Part shown: in pieces, positions 49,941 through 61,171 of the stretch
How the letters are laid out: each line of letters starts with the position of its first letter
How positions within the stretch are numbered: the first letter of the stretch is position 1
Source of the DNA: Poecilobothrus nobilitatus
Lineage: Eukaryota; Arthropoda; Insecta; Diptera; Dolichopodidae
Length of the DNA stretch: 64,000 bases
NCBI GenBank assembly: GCA_947095535.1
Contig: OX352772.1
Span: 272,503,940-272,567,939 of the forward strand
Direction: 5' to 3'
Notes under the pieces: model-generated
The model's database searches: none
The model's input: only the letters and a program-made list of their open reading frames with translations
Told to the model about the DNA's origin: nothing
Made by a program: the position numbers and the translations under genes

Positions 49941-50484
49941 ATTATGTTCTGGTGGTTTTTCCAATTTATTTCCAATTGTACTAAAATATCTGTTCCATTT
50001 CAAAATATTAAAAGTAAATTAAATTTAGTCTTTTAAAAGTAAAAATAACAATTCACTTTACCTTTTCATTTTTGCTGCTAATTTTACGAACTGTTAAAAT
50101 AAAAAAGTTAGTTCTTTTGTTTTTGTTGATTTTTTGTTTTACTTTTACTTTTGTTTACTTTTAATTTTGAATTTTGATACAAAGTTGTTAACATTTAACA
50201 TTTGAAATATATTGCATGAACACAATCAAGCCTCAAGCGAATACATTATTGACACAGATATTAACAAAATTTTTGAAGTTCATATTTAAGTTTAAGGAAT
50301 AATATTTTAAGAAAGTTGATTAAAGCATTAATACGTAAGAAAAGTGAAACGTAAGAATAAGTGAAAAAAGTATAAAAAATTCCAAATATTAAAATTCAGT
50401 AAAAAAAAACAGCCGGCTGGATTTCAAAATAATTTCAGGCTAACGAGGTTGGAATCCAGGCAAATTGGCCACACTGATTATAAT

Positions 50485-51536
50485 TATAGATCATATGTAG
50501 GTACATATTGTAATTAAATTTGATTACTAATTAGAGTATTTAAATATGTATACATATATCAATATATTATGCTTGGATTAAAAATTATTTTTTATAGGTA
50601 TGGTACATACATATCTAGCTGCAACATCCAACCAAACGCAAAACATAAATATACCTATGTATGTACATATGTATTACTTATTACGTAATTAAGCATATAC
50701 ATGTATGTATGTATGTAGGTATGCACTTATATTGCACTTGTGCCTAAATTCTAAAGATATGAATACATATAAGACAAAAGCAAAAAAATAAGCAAAACTA
50801 AGGAAAATGATGCGAATACATAGTTCCTTATACCCAATTTTAAAACAGAATTAACTTGCTAAGACTTGTTCAACTTTTTTTTTGCTTGCTTTTTTCTTGA
50901 CATTTTAAATTTTCATTCGACATTTTGAATTCTTATACTAATAATTCATCAAAAATAGGAAAAACAATTTAAATTCTTGTTAGCATTGCCACAACTCAGA
51001 AACTCTATAGTATATTCCAAATAAGAATAATTTTTTAATAATTTTAAAAAGTAAGAATGTCAAAAAATAATTTTAATTTTCACCAAAACTGTCAAGTCAA
51101 ATCAATATTTTATTAATCAATTTCAGATCAATATGTGTAATCTAGATTTTCTAGAATAGCTTGAATTTGGTTTAATCAAAGTTACTTTTTCAGTGATTTT
51201 TGCATTTAAGAATCTTTTTTGTTTTTTTTTTTACTGCTGTAGAATAATTTAATTTTTTTTTTAAAACAACCTGTTCCTTTTTTTTATTGATTATTTGTAT
51301 TTTATTTTCAAAATACAAAATACAAAAGAAAAAGTAAATATAAGTCAATATAAATCGTAGTATCTATAATAAAGACTTAAAATAAAGTCGCAATTTGTTT
51401 CTTTCAAAAATACCGTAAAGTATTTCAAATTTTAACAATTTATTTGAATTTTGAACAATTTATTTGATTATAATTTTTCATAACATAATAATAGTAATCA
51501 GTTAATGACTTGTAAACTTCGTAAACTGTGTAAACT
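50485..51536. other. Noncoding AT-rich stretch
   Basis: Repeated tatgtatgtaggta tracts at 50640-50730. No gene. Confidence 0.45.
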
Positions 51537-51539
51537 TTA

Positions 51540-52180
51540 GGTCCATTCACGAACAAAAAATTAAACTTAATTGAATTAACTTATTATTTTTGACATTTCA
51601 ATTCCGTTCGTTTATATGACTAATTTGCTTTTTGAAGCAATCAAAAAATTACAAAAATGACATTGCCATATAAAAAGTTTGCTACACTTTTGGAAGAAAT
51701 GGTATAAACGAACGGAATGTTTTAATTTAATTATTTCAAAAATAATAAGCTTCAGGACTAGTTATTAATTGAGTTATTTTACTTTGACAACTGATAACAA
51801 CAAGTTTGTTTATAAACAAAAGGTAAATATTTACATTTTTCATGTTAATAAATAAAAATTAAATTTTTTAAAGTAATTTCTAAAATAATAATTTTGTAAT
51901 TAAAATTTTTTATAATTTTTGTGTTAGAATTAAATAAAACAAACATAATTAACTTATTATTAAATTTCAAACTTATTTACATATAATTTTGTTATTAGTA
52001 ATAAAAAAAAATCTCAAATATCAACGTTTTTCTTTTAAGTTAGCAATTTAATTAAATTTCAAAATCAGCTGTTTCCCAAACAAAAATAACTCAATTAATT
52101 TTTTTGACAAAAAAAACATCCTCACGAGACAAATTAATAATAAAAAAACAAAAAAATAATTTTTTGTTCGTGAAGAGGCC
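51540..52180. mobile_element. MITE with ~24-bp terminal inverted repeats
   Basis: ggtccattcacgaacaaaaa at 51540 pairs with the inverted ggcctcttcacgaacaaaaa ending at 52180. TA lies immediately outside both ends. Noncoding, about 641 bp. Confidence 0.75.
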
Positions 52181-54615
52181 TATTGTAAATTTGTAAATTC
52201 CGTAAATGTGTAAAACAAACTTTTTTTTATATGAAAAACTATTTAAAATACACAATACATATGTAGGTGTGTCTGTATTTAAATTTGATTTTACAAAAAA
52301 TTTGAAAATAATTTGACAAACATGAAAATATATATTTAAATATAAATCTCTAATTACTATTTTTTTTAATTATTACTATTTTTATAATTTTAATTTAATT
52401 AATTTTTGTATGGAATATTTTTGGTTTATTTTGACATATGTATATATGAATGTGAAATATCTACCTAAAATTTTAGATGCGTTCACTTAAAAACTTCGTA
52501 AAAATTTACAAAAATGCGCATTTACCAATTTATGATAATACATCATTCTCTAATTATGTATATTATTTTTGGTAAATTAGTTTCTGTACATTTGTTTGTA
52601 AATTGTACATTAGTTTATAAAATAGTTTTATCTATAATATGGTAACACTTGTTTTTATGTTTCATGAATTACTCGTTTTGAAAACAATAAAAAAAAATTT
52701 AACGGAAAATTTACTTCAAAATTAATATGGATCGTATTAAAGCAATAGTACGGACTATTGTACCAATAGCAATATGTATAAATTTAGAGTAGCAATAGTA
52801 CGGATTATTATATCAATACGAATAAATTAAATACGTCTTATTATTATTATTCAATACGATTCAAATAAAGTGTTGTGGAAGGTACTTGGATCGGAGGGTT
52901 TGTACTACGCTCAATTTTTAATCCTGCTGTTCTCCCTAATAAGAAAAAATCCTTCTTTCTTTTTATTCCCTTTAACCTAAAATAAAGTCATTATTTTAGG
53001 TTAAAGGTTAAAAGTTAATATTTTAATTTCCAAAAGTCAAAATCCAAACTTTTTTCAACTGAATTATTTTTATTTTTGTTTGATTTGAATGGTGAACACT
53101 GAGCAGATAGAAATTATTTCAAATTAAGAATGTATTGTATTCATTTCAATTTCATGATGTACATACATATATTTGATTTTTACTTCTGATCTACACTTAT
53201 ACCACTTATACGATAAATTGCCACAGCATTATAAAAGAGTGTAAGTCGGAAGTTTAGAGGTCAAAACGCATTTAATTTTTTAAAATTTTAATTTTAGAAA
53301 AATACCACAAATAAGTTTCTATTTTTATTTTATTTGTATGTGTTTATATGCGTGTTGTGTTAGAAGGAAGAAATACTTTTATTTTTATTTTTTCATAATT
53401 TATATTTTTCTTAACAAGTAAGAATGTTTTTATTTATGTTTTTGAACTAGTAATATTATATTTCTATTATATAGAAGATTTTTTATTACAAAAGTTATTT
53501 ATATTTAAAAATAACTGTAAATATTAACTTATTTTTGTTTTTATGTCAATTTATTATTTTAATAAGGATGTGAATTTATATTTTTCAAAAAAAATACGTT
53601 TTGTATTTTTTAATTGTTTTAAAAAAAAATCCTCGGTTTTCCTCTTTTAGAAATTTTCAAAACGACAGCACTCTTTAATTTACAATTATTTTGTATTGTA
53701 CGCCACCCATTTCTAAAGTATTAAATTCTACTGTTCAGTCAGTGCTCCAGTACTAACTACTACAGTAGTTTCAGTTTGTATTTTAAGCTTAAAGTGAGAA
53801 GTTGATTTTGGAAGTTGTATTTTGAAAAAAAAATAATAGTTTTTAAAAACATAAAAATATAAAAGTTATTAAAAATAATAAAAAAATAGAAGTTTTTAAA
53901 AAAATAAAAGTTATTAAAGAAAACATTAATAAAATTGGAAAACGTTTTTTTGTATACCTATTGGTAAGTTTTAAAATAAATTTTTTTTAATTAAATTTTT
54001 GAATTCCAAATAAGATATTTTTGAAAACTTGTATGGAAAATTTTAATAAGATTTCTGAATTTTAATGAAATTTTTTTAATGAAAAATTTCTTTGGAAATC
54101 AAAAATTTTATTAAATTTTTTTTTAAATTTTCATACAACGACGCACCATATACGCACTATATACTGACGCCAATACAGCACCATCATATTTTTGTTTCTC
54201 GATAATATAATGCAAAAAGTAACTGTAATTTACGGATACTTACGGATAATTTTATATTTTTTTTTTAAATATTCAAGATTTTAACTTTTTATGTACAATA
54301 CATATGTTTTTTATATACTTTGCTTTTTTGTTTCACAATATTATGTACTTTAATTCAAGGTCACTGAACTTGGGTTAAATGTTAATCTTGAACCGTTTAA
54401 CTTAAGTTTATATAAACCTAAATTTTATGAATTTTGAATTACGCGTTATCGTAAAGCCGTAAAGAAAGTTACTGAAATAAAGGAATTAACTAATTGAAAT
54501 TAAAACAGTGCGTTTTTATTTTCTACTTGATAATAAATATTTTACAGTGTGTAATATATTTGAATTTTTTAAACAGTGCATTTGTTTTATCTAAGTTTTA
54601 TTGAGCATAAAACAT
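52181..54615. other. Noncoding AT-rich stretch, possibly including a BEL/Pao LTR
   Basis: About 52730-52870 has repeated (c)aatagtacgga motifs. About 53690-54615 may be the 5' LTR of the BEL/Pao element (it ends ataaaaca just before the primer site), but its start is not defined by any second copy in the window. Confidence 0.4.
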
Positions 54616-55433
54616 TCTTTGGTCCTTGGAGCCGGATAATAAAATATTAAAGATAATATATTATTAAAATAAGATACAAAATATTAAAGTTATTTTAATA
54701 GTAAAGTAAAATATTATAGTAATAAAATTACATAAAAGATATTAATTTCAATATATAAAAAAAAATATAAATTTCAATATATTTCAATATTTTTCAATAT
54801 ATAAAAAAAAAGAAAGTAGAAAAAAATAGAGATGATTTAAGTTTTTTTTTAATTTTGAATATTAAATGTGAGTTAAATTATATAAAAGATTTGCAGTTTT
54901 TGAACGAGTTAAAGAGAGAGACTTTTGAAATTTTAAAATTTTAAAATTAAATTTAAAGATCAAAAAACAGTGTTTTAAACTTTTTTAAGACAGTGAACTT
55001 TTAAATTCGATAAAAAAAGCAGTCACATTTTAAACCCTTTAAAAATTAAAGAGTAAATTTGAAAAATTGAAAGGGAAGATTTTTAGAAAATTAAAATTTT
55101 GGTATGACTTAGCAAGTTAACATTTAACATACGGTTAACGGCGCGCATTTGGTACGGGTTCTTAAAACAAAAGAGGGATATACAAAACAAAATAAATCCG
55201 TTCCAATTATTATACATACTAACAAAACTCACACAACATTAAATATTCACATTTAACAACACCAACTAAATATATAAAAATTTTATAAATATTTTTTCAA
55301 CTATATTTGATGAACATATAAATTTTATACTAAAATTTTATTAAATATAAAACACAAATATTAACTATTAACAAACTAAGAATTAACAAAATTAGTTTAT
55401 ATAAGTTATAAGTAATTGTATATCGCGTTTAAA

Positions 55434-56660
55434 ATGTCAAAAGGCAAAAACAAAAGCAACAATTATCGCACAATTGGAAACCAGCTTAAAAGATATGCAA
55501 ACATTCCAAGCTGGTTTTAAGGAACTAGGGTCGAAGTTACGGGCTACTCAGTTGGAAACAAGGCTGATATTACTAGAAAACAGGTACAAAGAGTTGGAGA
55601 AATTGCACATGGCTGTTATTAGCATGGATGACGTCGAAGAATATTTGAAAAGTGAAACATGGACAAAAATTTTAGGAGTATATATGGATCTGCAACCTGA
55701 TTTGAAGAATGCTTATGACCAACTGGGAAAAGAAACCCCTAATTTGAGTTTATCAATGGTTCCAACTCAACAAGATTGTGCGCCACCACGCTTGAATTTA
55801 CCCCCGTTTGATAGCACGTATGAAAGTTGGTCGGCCTTTAAGAATACTCTAGACGCCTATTTCCTTCAATACTCGCAAATGTCGAATATCCAGAAGTTGA
55901 ACGTGTTAAAGGCTAAGGTGGGGGGGATGCAGCAATACTAATTCAACATTTAAATTTAGAAGAATCAGGTTTTAAGTCAGCCATAACTATTCTCACTGAT
56001 CGTTACGAAAACAAAAGAGTGCTGGTAAACACCCAACTAAGGGTTTTACTAAATCAACCGCAAATTACAACTGAGTCGGCAATAGCAATCAAGACCATGC
56101 TGGACACCACCATTGCAGCCTAAATTCCTTAAAAAACCATCATTCCTTAAAAAACTTAAATATCCTCGTTGAAAGCTGGAATAGTATTTTGATTTTTTTT
56201 ATTGCTTCAGAAGTTACCATTTAGAACTCTACAGTTATGGGAGGAAAATATTGGTAACTCTCGAACAGTACCGGAATTCACAGTGTTCAAGGAATTTTTA
56301 GAGAACAGATTTCGGATTTTAGAATCTGCAACGTAATTATCCGAATCATATCAACTCAAAGGAGGTTAAGCAAGCACCTACCAAAAGTTTTCACATCGCG
56401 TCATTGACGAGTTATTTGTGCCATGTGTAAAGAATCGTATATCTTGACAAAATGTAAAACATTTCTAGAATTTGCTCCCATTAAACGATTAGACTTTGTA
56501 AGAACGAAAGCGTTATGCTGGAATTGTTTAGGAGAAGGCCACAAGGTACCTTAGTGTCCCAGCAAACACAAATGCCATGAGTGCCAGAAGCCCCATCATA
56601 CATTACTACACTTAACTAGGGGAGCTGGTCACACGCAGTCATTTGGAGCACACAATATGT
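55434..56660 (+). pseudogene. BEL/Pao gag (DUF1759-type capsid and zinc knuckles)
   Basis: The ATG at 55434 begins a basic lead, but the main frame (55474-55941) is shifted relative to it. It contains a coiled N-terminal region and PRLNLPPFDSTYESWSAFKN, the conserved start of the Pao gag core. After a shift at about 55915 the core continues (QHLNLEESGFKSAITILTDR). At 56500-56610 two CCHC-like knuckles occur, CWNCLGEGHKV and CHECQKPHHTLLH. Multiple breaks. Confidence 0.82.
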
Positions 56661-56739
56661 CATATGTGCGATCAAGCAATCATATTTTAAATATAAACAG
56701 TCCCAGTTTCACATCTTCAAACAATATTAGTTTGCCGGA

Positions 56740-57328
56740 GTGTCTTCAGTGTCCTGACAAGGATGTAATAACTACAGCGTTCATCAAATTCAATGTACAA
56801 ATTTTGCTTGCCACCATCTTAGTTAAAGTGGTTAACTCAACAGGAAACGAGATCACAGTGCGTGCTCTACTTGACCAAGGATCACAAGCATCCTTCGTTA
56901 CAGAAAAAGTGGTACAGCGTTTCAACTTGAACAAACAATTCACCAGTGCGACGATACAAGGTATAGGAGACCAGAGCGCTACAAAATTAATAATAAAACC
57001 AATTTCACCATAAAATCCCTCGTGGATGACCATTGTATTGACGTGGAAGGATTCATTATCAGAAAATTAACTCAAATATTACCATCTTCAAGAATCGATT
57101 ATGAGAAGTGGGTGCATATAGTGGATCTAAAATTAGCGGACCCTCATTTCAATCACCTTGGAGTTATCGATTTATTATTGGGAGCCGAAGTGTTCAAAAA
57201 AATTATATTACCTGGTGGAAAAATGGGCACAGAGGGTACCCCATTAGCTCAAAACACAATTTTCGGTTGGATCTTGTCAGGGGAGATTCAACAAGAAACA
57301 CCTTTAGCGACAATTAGGAGTTGTCATT
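56740..57328 (+). pseudogene. BEL/Pao retroviral-type aspartic protease (peptidase A17)
   Basis: ILLATILVKVVNSTG precedes the active-site block VRALLDQGSQASFVTEK. Here the usual D-S/T-G is D-Q-G, as is common for Pao proteases. After a frame change near 57005 the remainder reads HLGVIDLLLGAEVFKKI and TIFGWILSGEI, the conserved end of the A17 domain. The sequence stops at 57328 where unrelated DNA begins. Confidence 0.85.
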
Positions 57329-57639
57329 AGTAGGTATAGGGGCACTTTGGCATGGGAAAAATAAGCCCATATCGCACGACCTAGTTTTTAATACCCCCAT
57401 ATCGCACGCCCACGCAAATTAACCTATATTTGAATGACCTTGAGTTTTAGAGAAACCGGAAGTGTTGTGGCCTGGATTCTGTTAGAAGTTGGGGTAAAAC
57501 AAGTCTCTTAGAGCTCTTTGATTGTATATTATAATAGGTCAACATGAAAATAGTTAGCAAAACTATTATATGTAAATATTAAAGCACGTGTTATTTAATG
57601 TTGGTGAACTAGTTTTAAAGTGTATCTTTAAGGAATGCG

Positions 57640-57870
57640 TGTTTTTTTTTTGTGTTGGTTAACTAGTTTTACTATAGGAAGAAATACAAAATAACAATTA
57701 GCATCTTAATTTTTTTTTTTTTTAGCAGAATATCTGGTTTAGATTACTATGTAGTATTTTAAAAAGGTAGAAAAAGAAAGAGGCAAGAAAAGTTGAATGC
57801 AAATAGATTGGTATCGCATAGTGTAGTAAGAACGTAGAATATATATCTACATGTTGCATATAAAAAGGTT
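57640..57870. repeat. Direct repeat in the Polinton flank, copy 1
   Basis: gttggttaactagttttact and the following ~220 bp recur at 58378-58605 with few differences. Confidence 0.88.
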
Positions 57871-58377
57871 AAAAAGAAATTCAAAATAGAAATTAGCGTC
57901 CACATGTACCTTTTTCTTTTTTTCGTTTGATTAAATCTGGTTTTGTTTACAATATTTGTATATTATTTAAAAGATAGAAAAAAGGTAAAAGAATAAATTG
58001 AATTATCAAGATAAATTTATTAAGAATATATTGCATTCTTAAATTTCTGAATACCTGGTATAGGATGGCTTGTATGTTATGCAATTAGAAGGTCAAAACA
58101 AAAAGGAAAATCAAAAGGGTATTAATTTCTATGTAGAAAATTCTAAAATAGAAACTATGTAATCAGAAGATTTAAATTGAAATTTGTAATTATGTCATAC
58201 AGATGGTAGACAAATTACGTTTTCGTTATGTATTAAGTTGAGTATGCTTATTTTTTCTAATTTTCATTTTAAAAATAAATTTCTCGTTTTACTTTTTTTC
58301 GTTCTAATTAGGTGATACGAAATATAATAGTACATTGCCTACTTATATTGAATCATCTATTTTAATTTTTTTTTTTT

Positions 58378-58605
58378 TTTGTTGGTTAACTAGTTTTACT
58401 ATAGGAAGAAATACAAAATAACAATTAGCATCTTCGTTTTTTTTTTTAGCAGAATATCTGGTTTAGATTACTATGTAGTATTTTAAAAGGGTAGAAAAAG
58501 AAAGAGGCAAGAAAAGTTGAATGCAAATAGATTGATATAGTATAGTAAGAACGTAGAATATATATCTACATATATATGTTGCGTATAAAAAGGTTAAAAA
58601 GAAAT
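58378..58605. repeat. Direct repeat in the Polinton flank, copy 2
   Basis: Second copy of 57640-57870; the two are about 730 bp apart. No coding content. Confidence 0.88.
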
Positions 58606-58661
58606 TCAAACTTTATTAACTTTAATGTACAAAATATAAAGTGCATTTTATTTTTAGAGTA

Positions 58662-58889
58662 TTACAAAAATCTCTTTTTAAATATGTTTTTACGATGACT
58701 ACTACTTAAAGTTGTAGATATGATGGGTTCAATGATCTTTATTCGCCTTTGAAATCTCATTCTATCAATTGCATATTGTTGCCAATGATTTTTCCGAGAA
58801 GAATTGCAAGCAAAGCTCCATACATACATAACTTTAATTTGTAAAGTTGAATTAAATCGTACTTTTTTAGTTGGATTATTTAATTCCAT
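58662..58889 (-). CDS. Small conserved Polinton-type protein
   Basis: An intact 75-codon frame, MELNNPTKKVRF to a TAA. It is basic, with a core MYVWSFACNSSRKNHW followed by an Arg-rich stretch (RMRFQRRIKII). This W-S/C-F-A...RK-x-x-W pattern with a following R-R-F-x-x-R-I helix recurs in insect Polinton-like elements as I recall it; no function is established. It is leftward, downstream of 58948-59434 and probably co-transcribed from the divergent region near 59480-59550. Ends at the direct-repeat region. Confidence 0.55.
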   Translation of the reverse strand: MELNNPTKKVRFNSTLQIKVMYVWSFACNSSRKNHWQQYAIDRMRFQRRIKIIEPIISTTLSSSHRKNIFKKRFL

Positions 58890-58947
58890 ATGATCTATAT
58901 ATTTATGTTACAAATAAAAATTATTTTTTTTGTTTTTTTTTTGTTTT

Positions 58948-59434
58948 TTATTTTAACACGTTTTCTTTAAGTAAGTACATATAGATATTAAAACTATTTT
59001 TAATTGCACATCTTAAACTTGAACTTACATTATGTGTTGGAATAGGACACATAGATTTAAAATGTTCAATTTTTAACAATGATGGCATTGTATTGGTTAA
59101 ATCATTTATTTTAGTACTATAGAAAATTTTTTTTCTGCTTTCCTTTAACGTAAATTATATCAGCTGATTGTAAATAGTACTTAAGTATATCCCTTAAGCA
59201 TAAGTATTCTACTGTAACACTATTCCATTTTAATCCATTTATTTTATTTTCAGAATATTGAATATTGTATTTTGTTTCATGATTAAGTTCTTCTTCGGGG
59301 TAAGGCGCTTTAAAATGATATACAATTGGAATCAAACTCCCCCTTTTAAGAATAGCCAATTCCTTTATAAAATATTACTTTTCATTTCCTTGTACAAATG
59401 GTAAGTCAACAATGAAAATTGGTTGGTTATCCAT
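58948..59434 (-). pseudogene. Conserved Polinton protein with KELAI motif (unknown function)
   Basis: Leftward from ATG 59434 (MDNQPIFIVDLPFVQG). A TAA about 20 codons in precedes YFIKELAILKRGSL, and a frame change near 59115 follows IIYVKGKQKKNFL. The last block (58950-59100) has a CPIPTH and a C-A-x-x-N motif before the stop. The layout (VDL...F-x-KELA...VKG-x-K...CP-x-x-H...CA-x-x-N) recalls an RNase H-like nuclease fold, but that is a guess. A diverged relative may start at 63854. Broken by at least two lesions. Confidence 0.55.
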
Positions 59435-59439
59435 TATGA

Positions 59440-59555
59440 ATGTTGATGAATGAATAACCTTTTGAGTGAATGAAGCGGGACTTTATATTCTCTTTCTGAG
59501 TGTACATTTTGGTATAAATATAGGTTTGCTATCATGAATAATTAATTATTTAATT
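59440..59555. promoter_or_regulatory. Divergent promoter region of the Polinton virion genes
   Basis: About 120 bp separate the leftward 59434 start and the rightward ATPase start. It contains ggtataaatatagg (59511-59524), a good TATA box for the rightward genes, 33 bp before ATG 59556. The arrangement implies that both gene blocks are expressed from here. Confidence 0.5.
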
Positions 59556-60228
59556 ATGTTTTTTCAACCATTTACGATGATGGTGGCTGGGTCAACTTGT
59601 TGTGGAAAAACTACTTTTATTAATAACCTAATAAAATTAAAAAATAAAATCATACATCCACAAATCAATAAAATTATTTGGTGTAACCCAGATAAAAATG
59701 CAGTACCGAATGATATAACAGATCTTGAGTATAGCAACAGTATTCCTGATTTTAGTGATAATAGAAACTGTATTAATTCTGATAGATGATATGATGTTAA
59801 ATTCTTATGATAGACATGTCTGCGAACTATTTACTAGAGGATCGCATCATAGAAATTTATCGGTAATATTTGTAACCCAAAATATATTTCATCAAGGTAA
59901 ATTTTCCAGAGATATTTCACTGAATTGCAAATACATAATTCTTTTTAAGAATCCTAGAGATAAATCACAGATATTACCATTAGCCCGTCAAATATATCCG
60001 AATCAGGTCAAGGAATTTGAGAAAGTATATAATGAAGTAACATCTAAGCCATATGGTTATATATTAATAGATCTTACTCAAGAAGTTAATGATTTATTTA
60101 GATTGAGAAGTGACATTTTCGAGCAAGATTTGTGTTATTGTACAACAAATCAGTTGGAGCAATATGCAAAAGAATATGAAACGATTGAAAATCAACCGAC
60201 ATATATTGCACCTGTTAAAAAATTCTAA
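59556..60228 (+). pseudogene. FtsK/HerA-type genome-packaging ATPase (Polinton)
   Basis: The first segment (59556-59789) holds the P-loop in MMVAGSTCCGKTTFINNL (G-x4-GKT, Walker A). The second segment, one frame over (about 59760-60228), holds Walker B VLILIDDMM and the following sensor/arginine region, CELFTRGSHHRNLSVIF then VTQNIFHQGKFSR. About 224 codons in total, near the family's usual length. The protein pumps DNA into capsids in adintoviruses, virophages and related viruses. A single frame change near 59760 separates the two motifs, so this copy cannot make the full enzyme unless read differently. No start upstream of 59556 is needed. Confidence 0.85.
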
Positions 60229-60500
60229 ACCGAAATTCCAAAGAGTTATTATAAAACATTGTGAACCAGATGTAATTAAAACAATTTGTGAAATATCGTT
60301 AAATATTTTAAATGGTAACTGTAAGTTGAATAAAAAAACAAAAAAATCAATTAAAAAGATATAAAAGGGAGTTAAGATCACTCATTTGTTATAAAAAATC
60401 AATAAATAATAAACGAAAAATTATTGTTCAAAAAGGAGGATTTTTACCTACTCTTCTTGGTGCAGTTCTTTCAGGGTTGATTGGAAATCTTATAAAATGA
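60176..60500 (+). pseudogene. Small Polinton protein with hydrophobic C-terminus (pX/mu-like position)
   Basis: Starts inside the end of the ATPase gene (ATG 60176, overlapping by about 50 bp). It reads a helical, cysteine-containing first half (CEPDVIKTICEISLNILNG) and then a Lys-rich part. A one-base frame change in an A-run near 60355 moves the frame. The tail has VQKGGFLPTLLGAVLSGLIG and ends in TGA at 60498, overlapping the next gene's ATG at 60497 (ATGA). The same layout of basic helix plus QKGG and a hydrophobic tail is familiar from Polinton-like elements of many animals. Its role is unknown; a virion membrane-active or core protein is possible. Confidence 0.6.
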
Positions 60501-61171
60501 ATAATTCATCATTTAATAAAATGATAATTCCCAAACCGGAAATATATGAAAAACTTAAACAAAATTCTAATCTTGAAATTAACCAGTTGGATAAAAATAT
60601 GAAAAAAATTATGTTAAATAAGCATTTGACTGATATCCAGAAATGGTATTTTTTACGGCAAAACTTGTTTAAAAAACAAAATCAGAGCAGAACTCTTCCA
60701 CAAAACAGAGAAAAAGGAAAAACGATACTAATGGAATCAAAAAGTACTCAAACACGTGTAAAACCATTACTTAAAGATGCAAAGGTACAATCAGATTCTG
60801 TTAAATATAGAGATATTAAAATGCAATCCCCTGAGGAAGAAATATATGAGGATACCCCTGATAATGTGTTTGAAGACGAAGAAAATGAAGAAAATGTTTT
60901 ATCAAAAGCAATGTCTGCTGTAACAGCGGGGGAACGGTTAAGAAAACGAAAATCAATTAGGAGTAAAAATGTTCAAATATTTGAAACAGATACTGGTGAT
61001 ATAATAACAGTTCCATTAGATAGTCAAAGTCCACCAACGAAAAAGGAAAAAACTATAAATAGATCTCCAAAACGTTTATTCCGATCAGCGAAAGCAGGTG
61101 ATACTCAAACACAACTTAATTTTCCAATTCGTAAAAATAAATCTACAAGTTCATGGACAACGTACAAGTAA
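60497..61171 (+). CDS. Conserved acidic/disordered Polinton protein
   Basis: An intact 224-codon frame. The N-terminal 60 residues are helical, with the pattern KMIIPKPEIYEKL...LDKNMKKIM...KWYFLRQNLF common to the insect Polinton family. The middle is polar (STQTRVKPLLKD), then acidic (SPEEEIYEDTPDN, EDEENEENV). The C-terminal third is basic with an S-P-K-R and R-K-x-K pattern, compatible with nuclear localisation. It starts in an ATGA overlap with the previous gene, suggesting coupled transcription. Function unknown. It is one of the few unbroken genes of the element. Confidence 0.6.
   Translation: MNNSSFNKMIIPKPEIYEKLKQNSNLEINQLDKNMKKIMLNKHLTDIQKWYFLRQNLFKKQNQSRTLPQNREKGKTILMESKSTQTRVKPLLKDAKVQSDSVKYRDIKMQSPEEEIYEDTPDNVFEDEENEENVLSKAMSAVTAGERLRKRKSIRSKNVQIFETDTGDIITVPLDSQSPPTKKEKTINRSPKRLFRSAKAGDTQTQLNFPIRKNKSTSSWTTYK

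Larger units (their letters stand above)
46682..50476 (-). mobile_element. hAT transposon with intact ends
   Basis: The ends read cagtgtgaccaattcg (46682) and, inverted, cagtgtggccaatttg (from 50476). They are flanked by identical 8-bp duplications attataat at 46674-46681 and 50477-50484, which is diagnostic of hAT. The 3795-bp element contains a spliced transposase on the minus strand and a nested 718-bp MITE. Confidence 0.95.
54619..57328 (+). mobile_element. BEL/Pao LTR retrotransposon relic (gag and protease)
   Basis: A primer-binding-type sequence, ttggtccttggagccgg, at 54619 is of the kind following BEL/Pao LTRs. It is followed by an 800-bp leader and gag-protease sequence. The reverse transcriptase that should follow the protease is absent because the Polinton-like element starts at 57329. 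Several frameshifts and stops are present. Confidence 0.82.
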
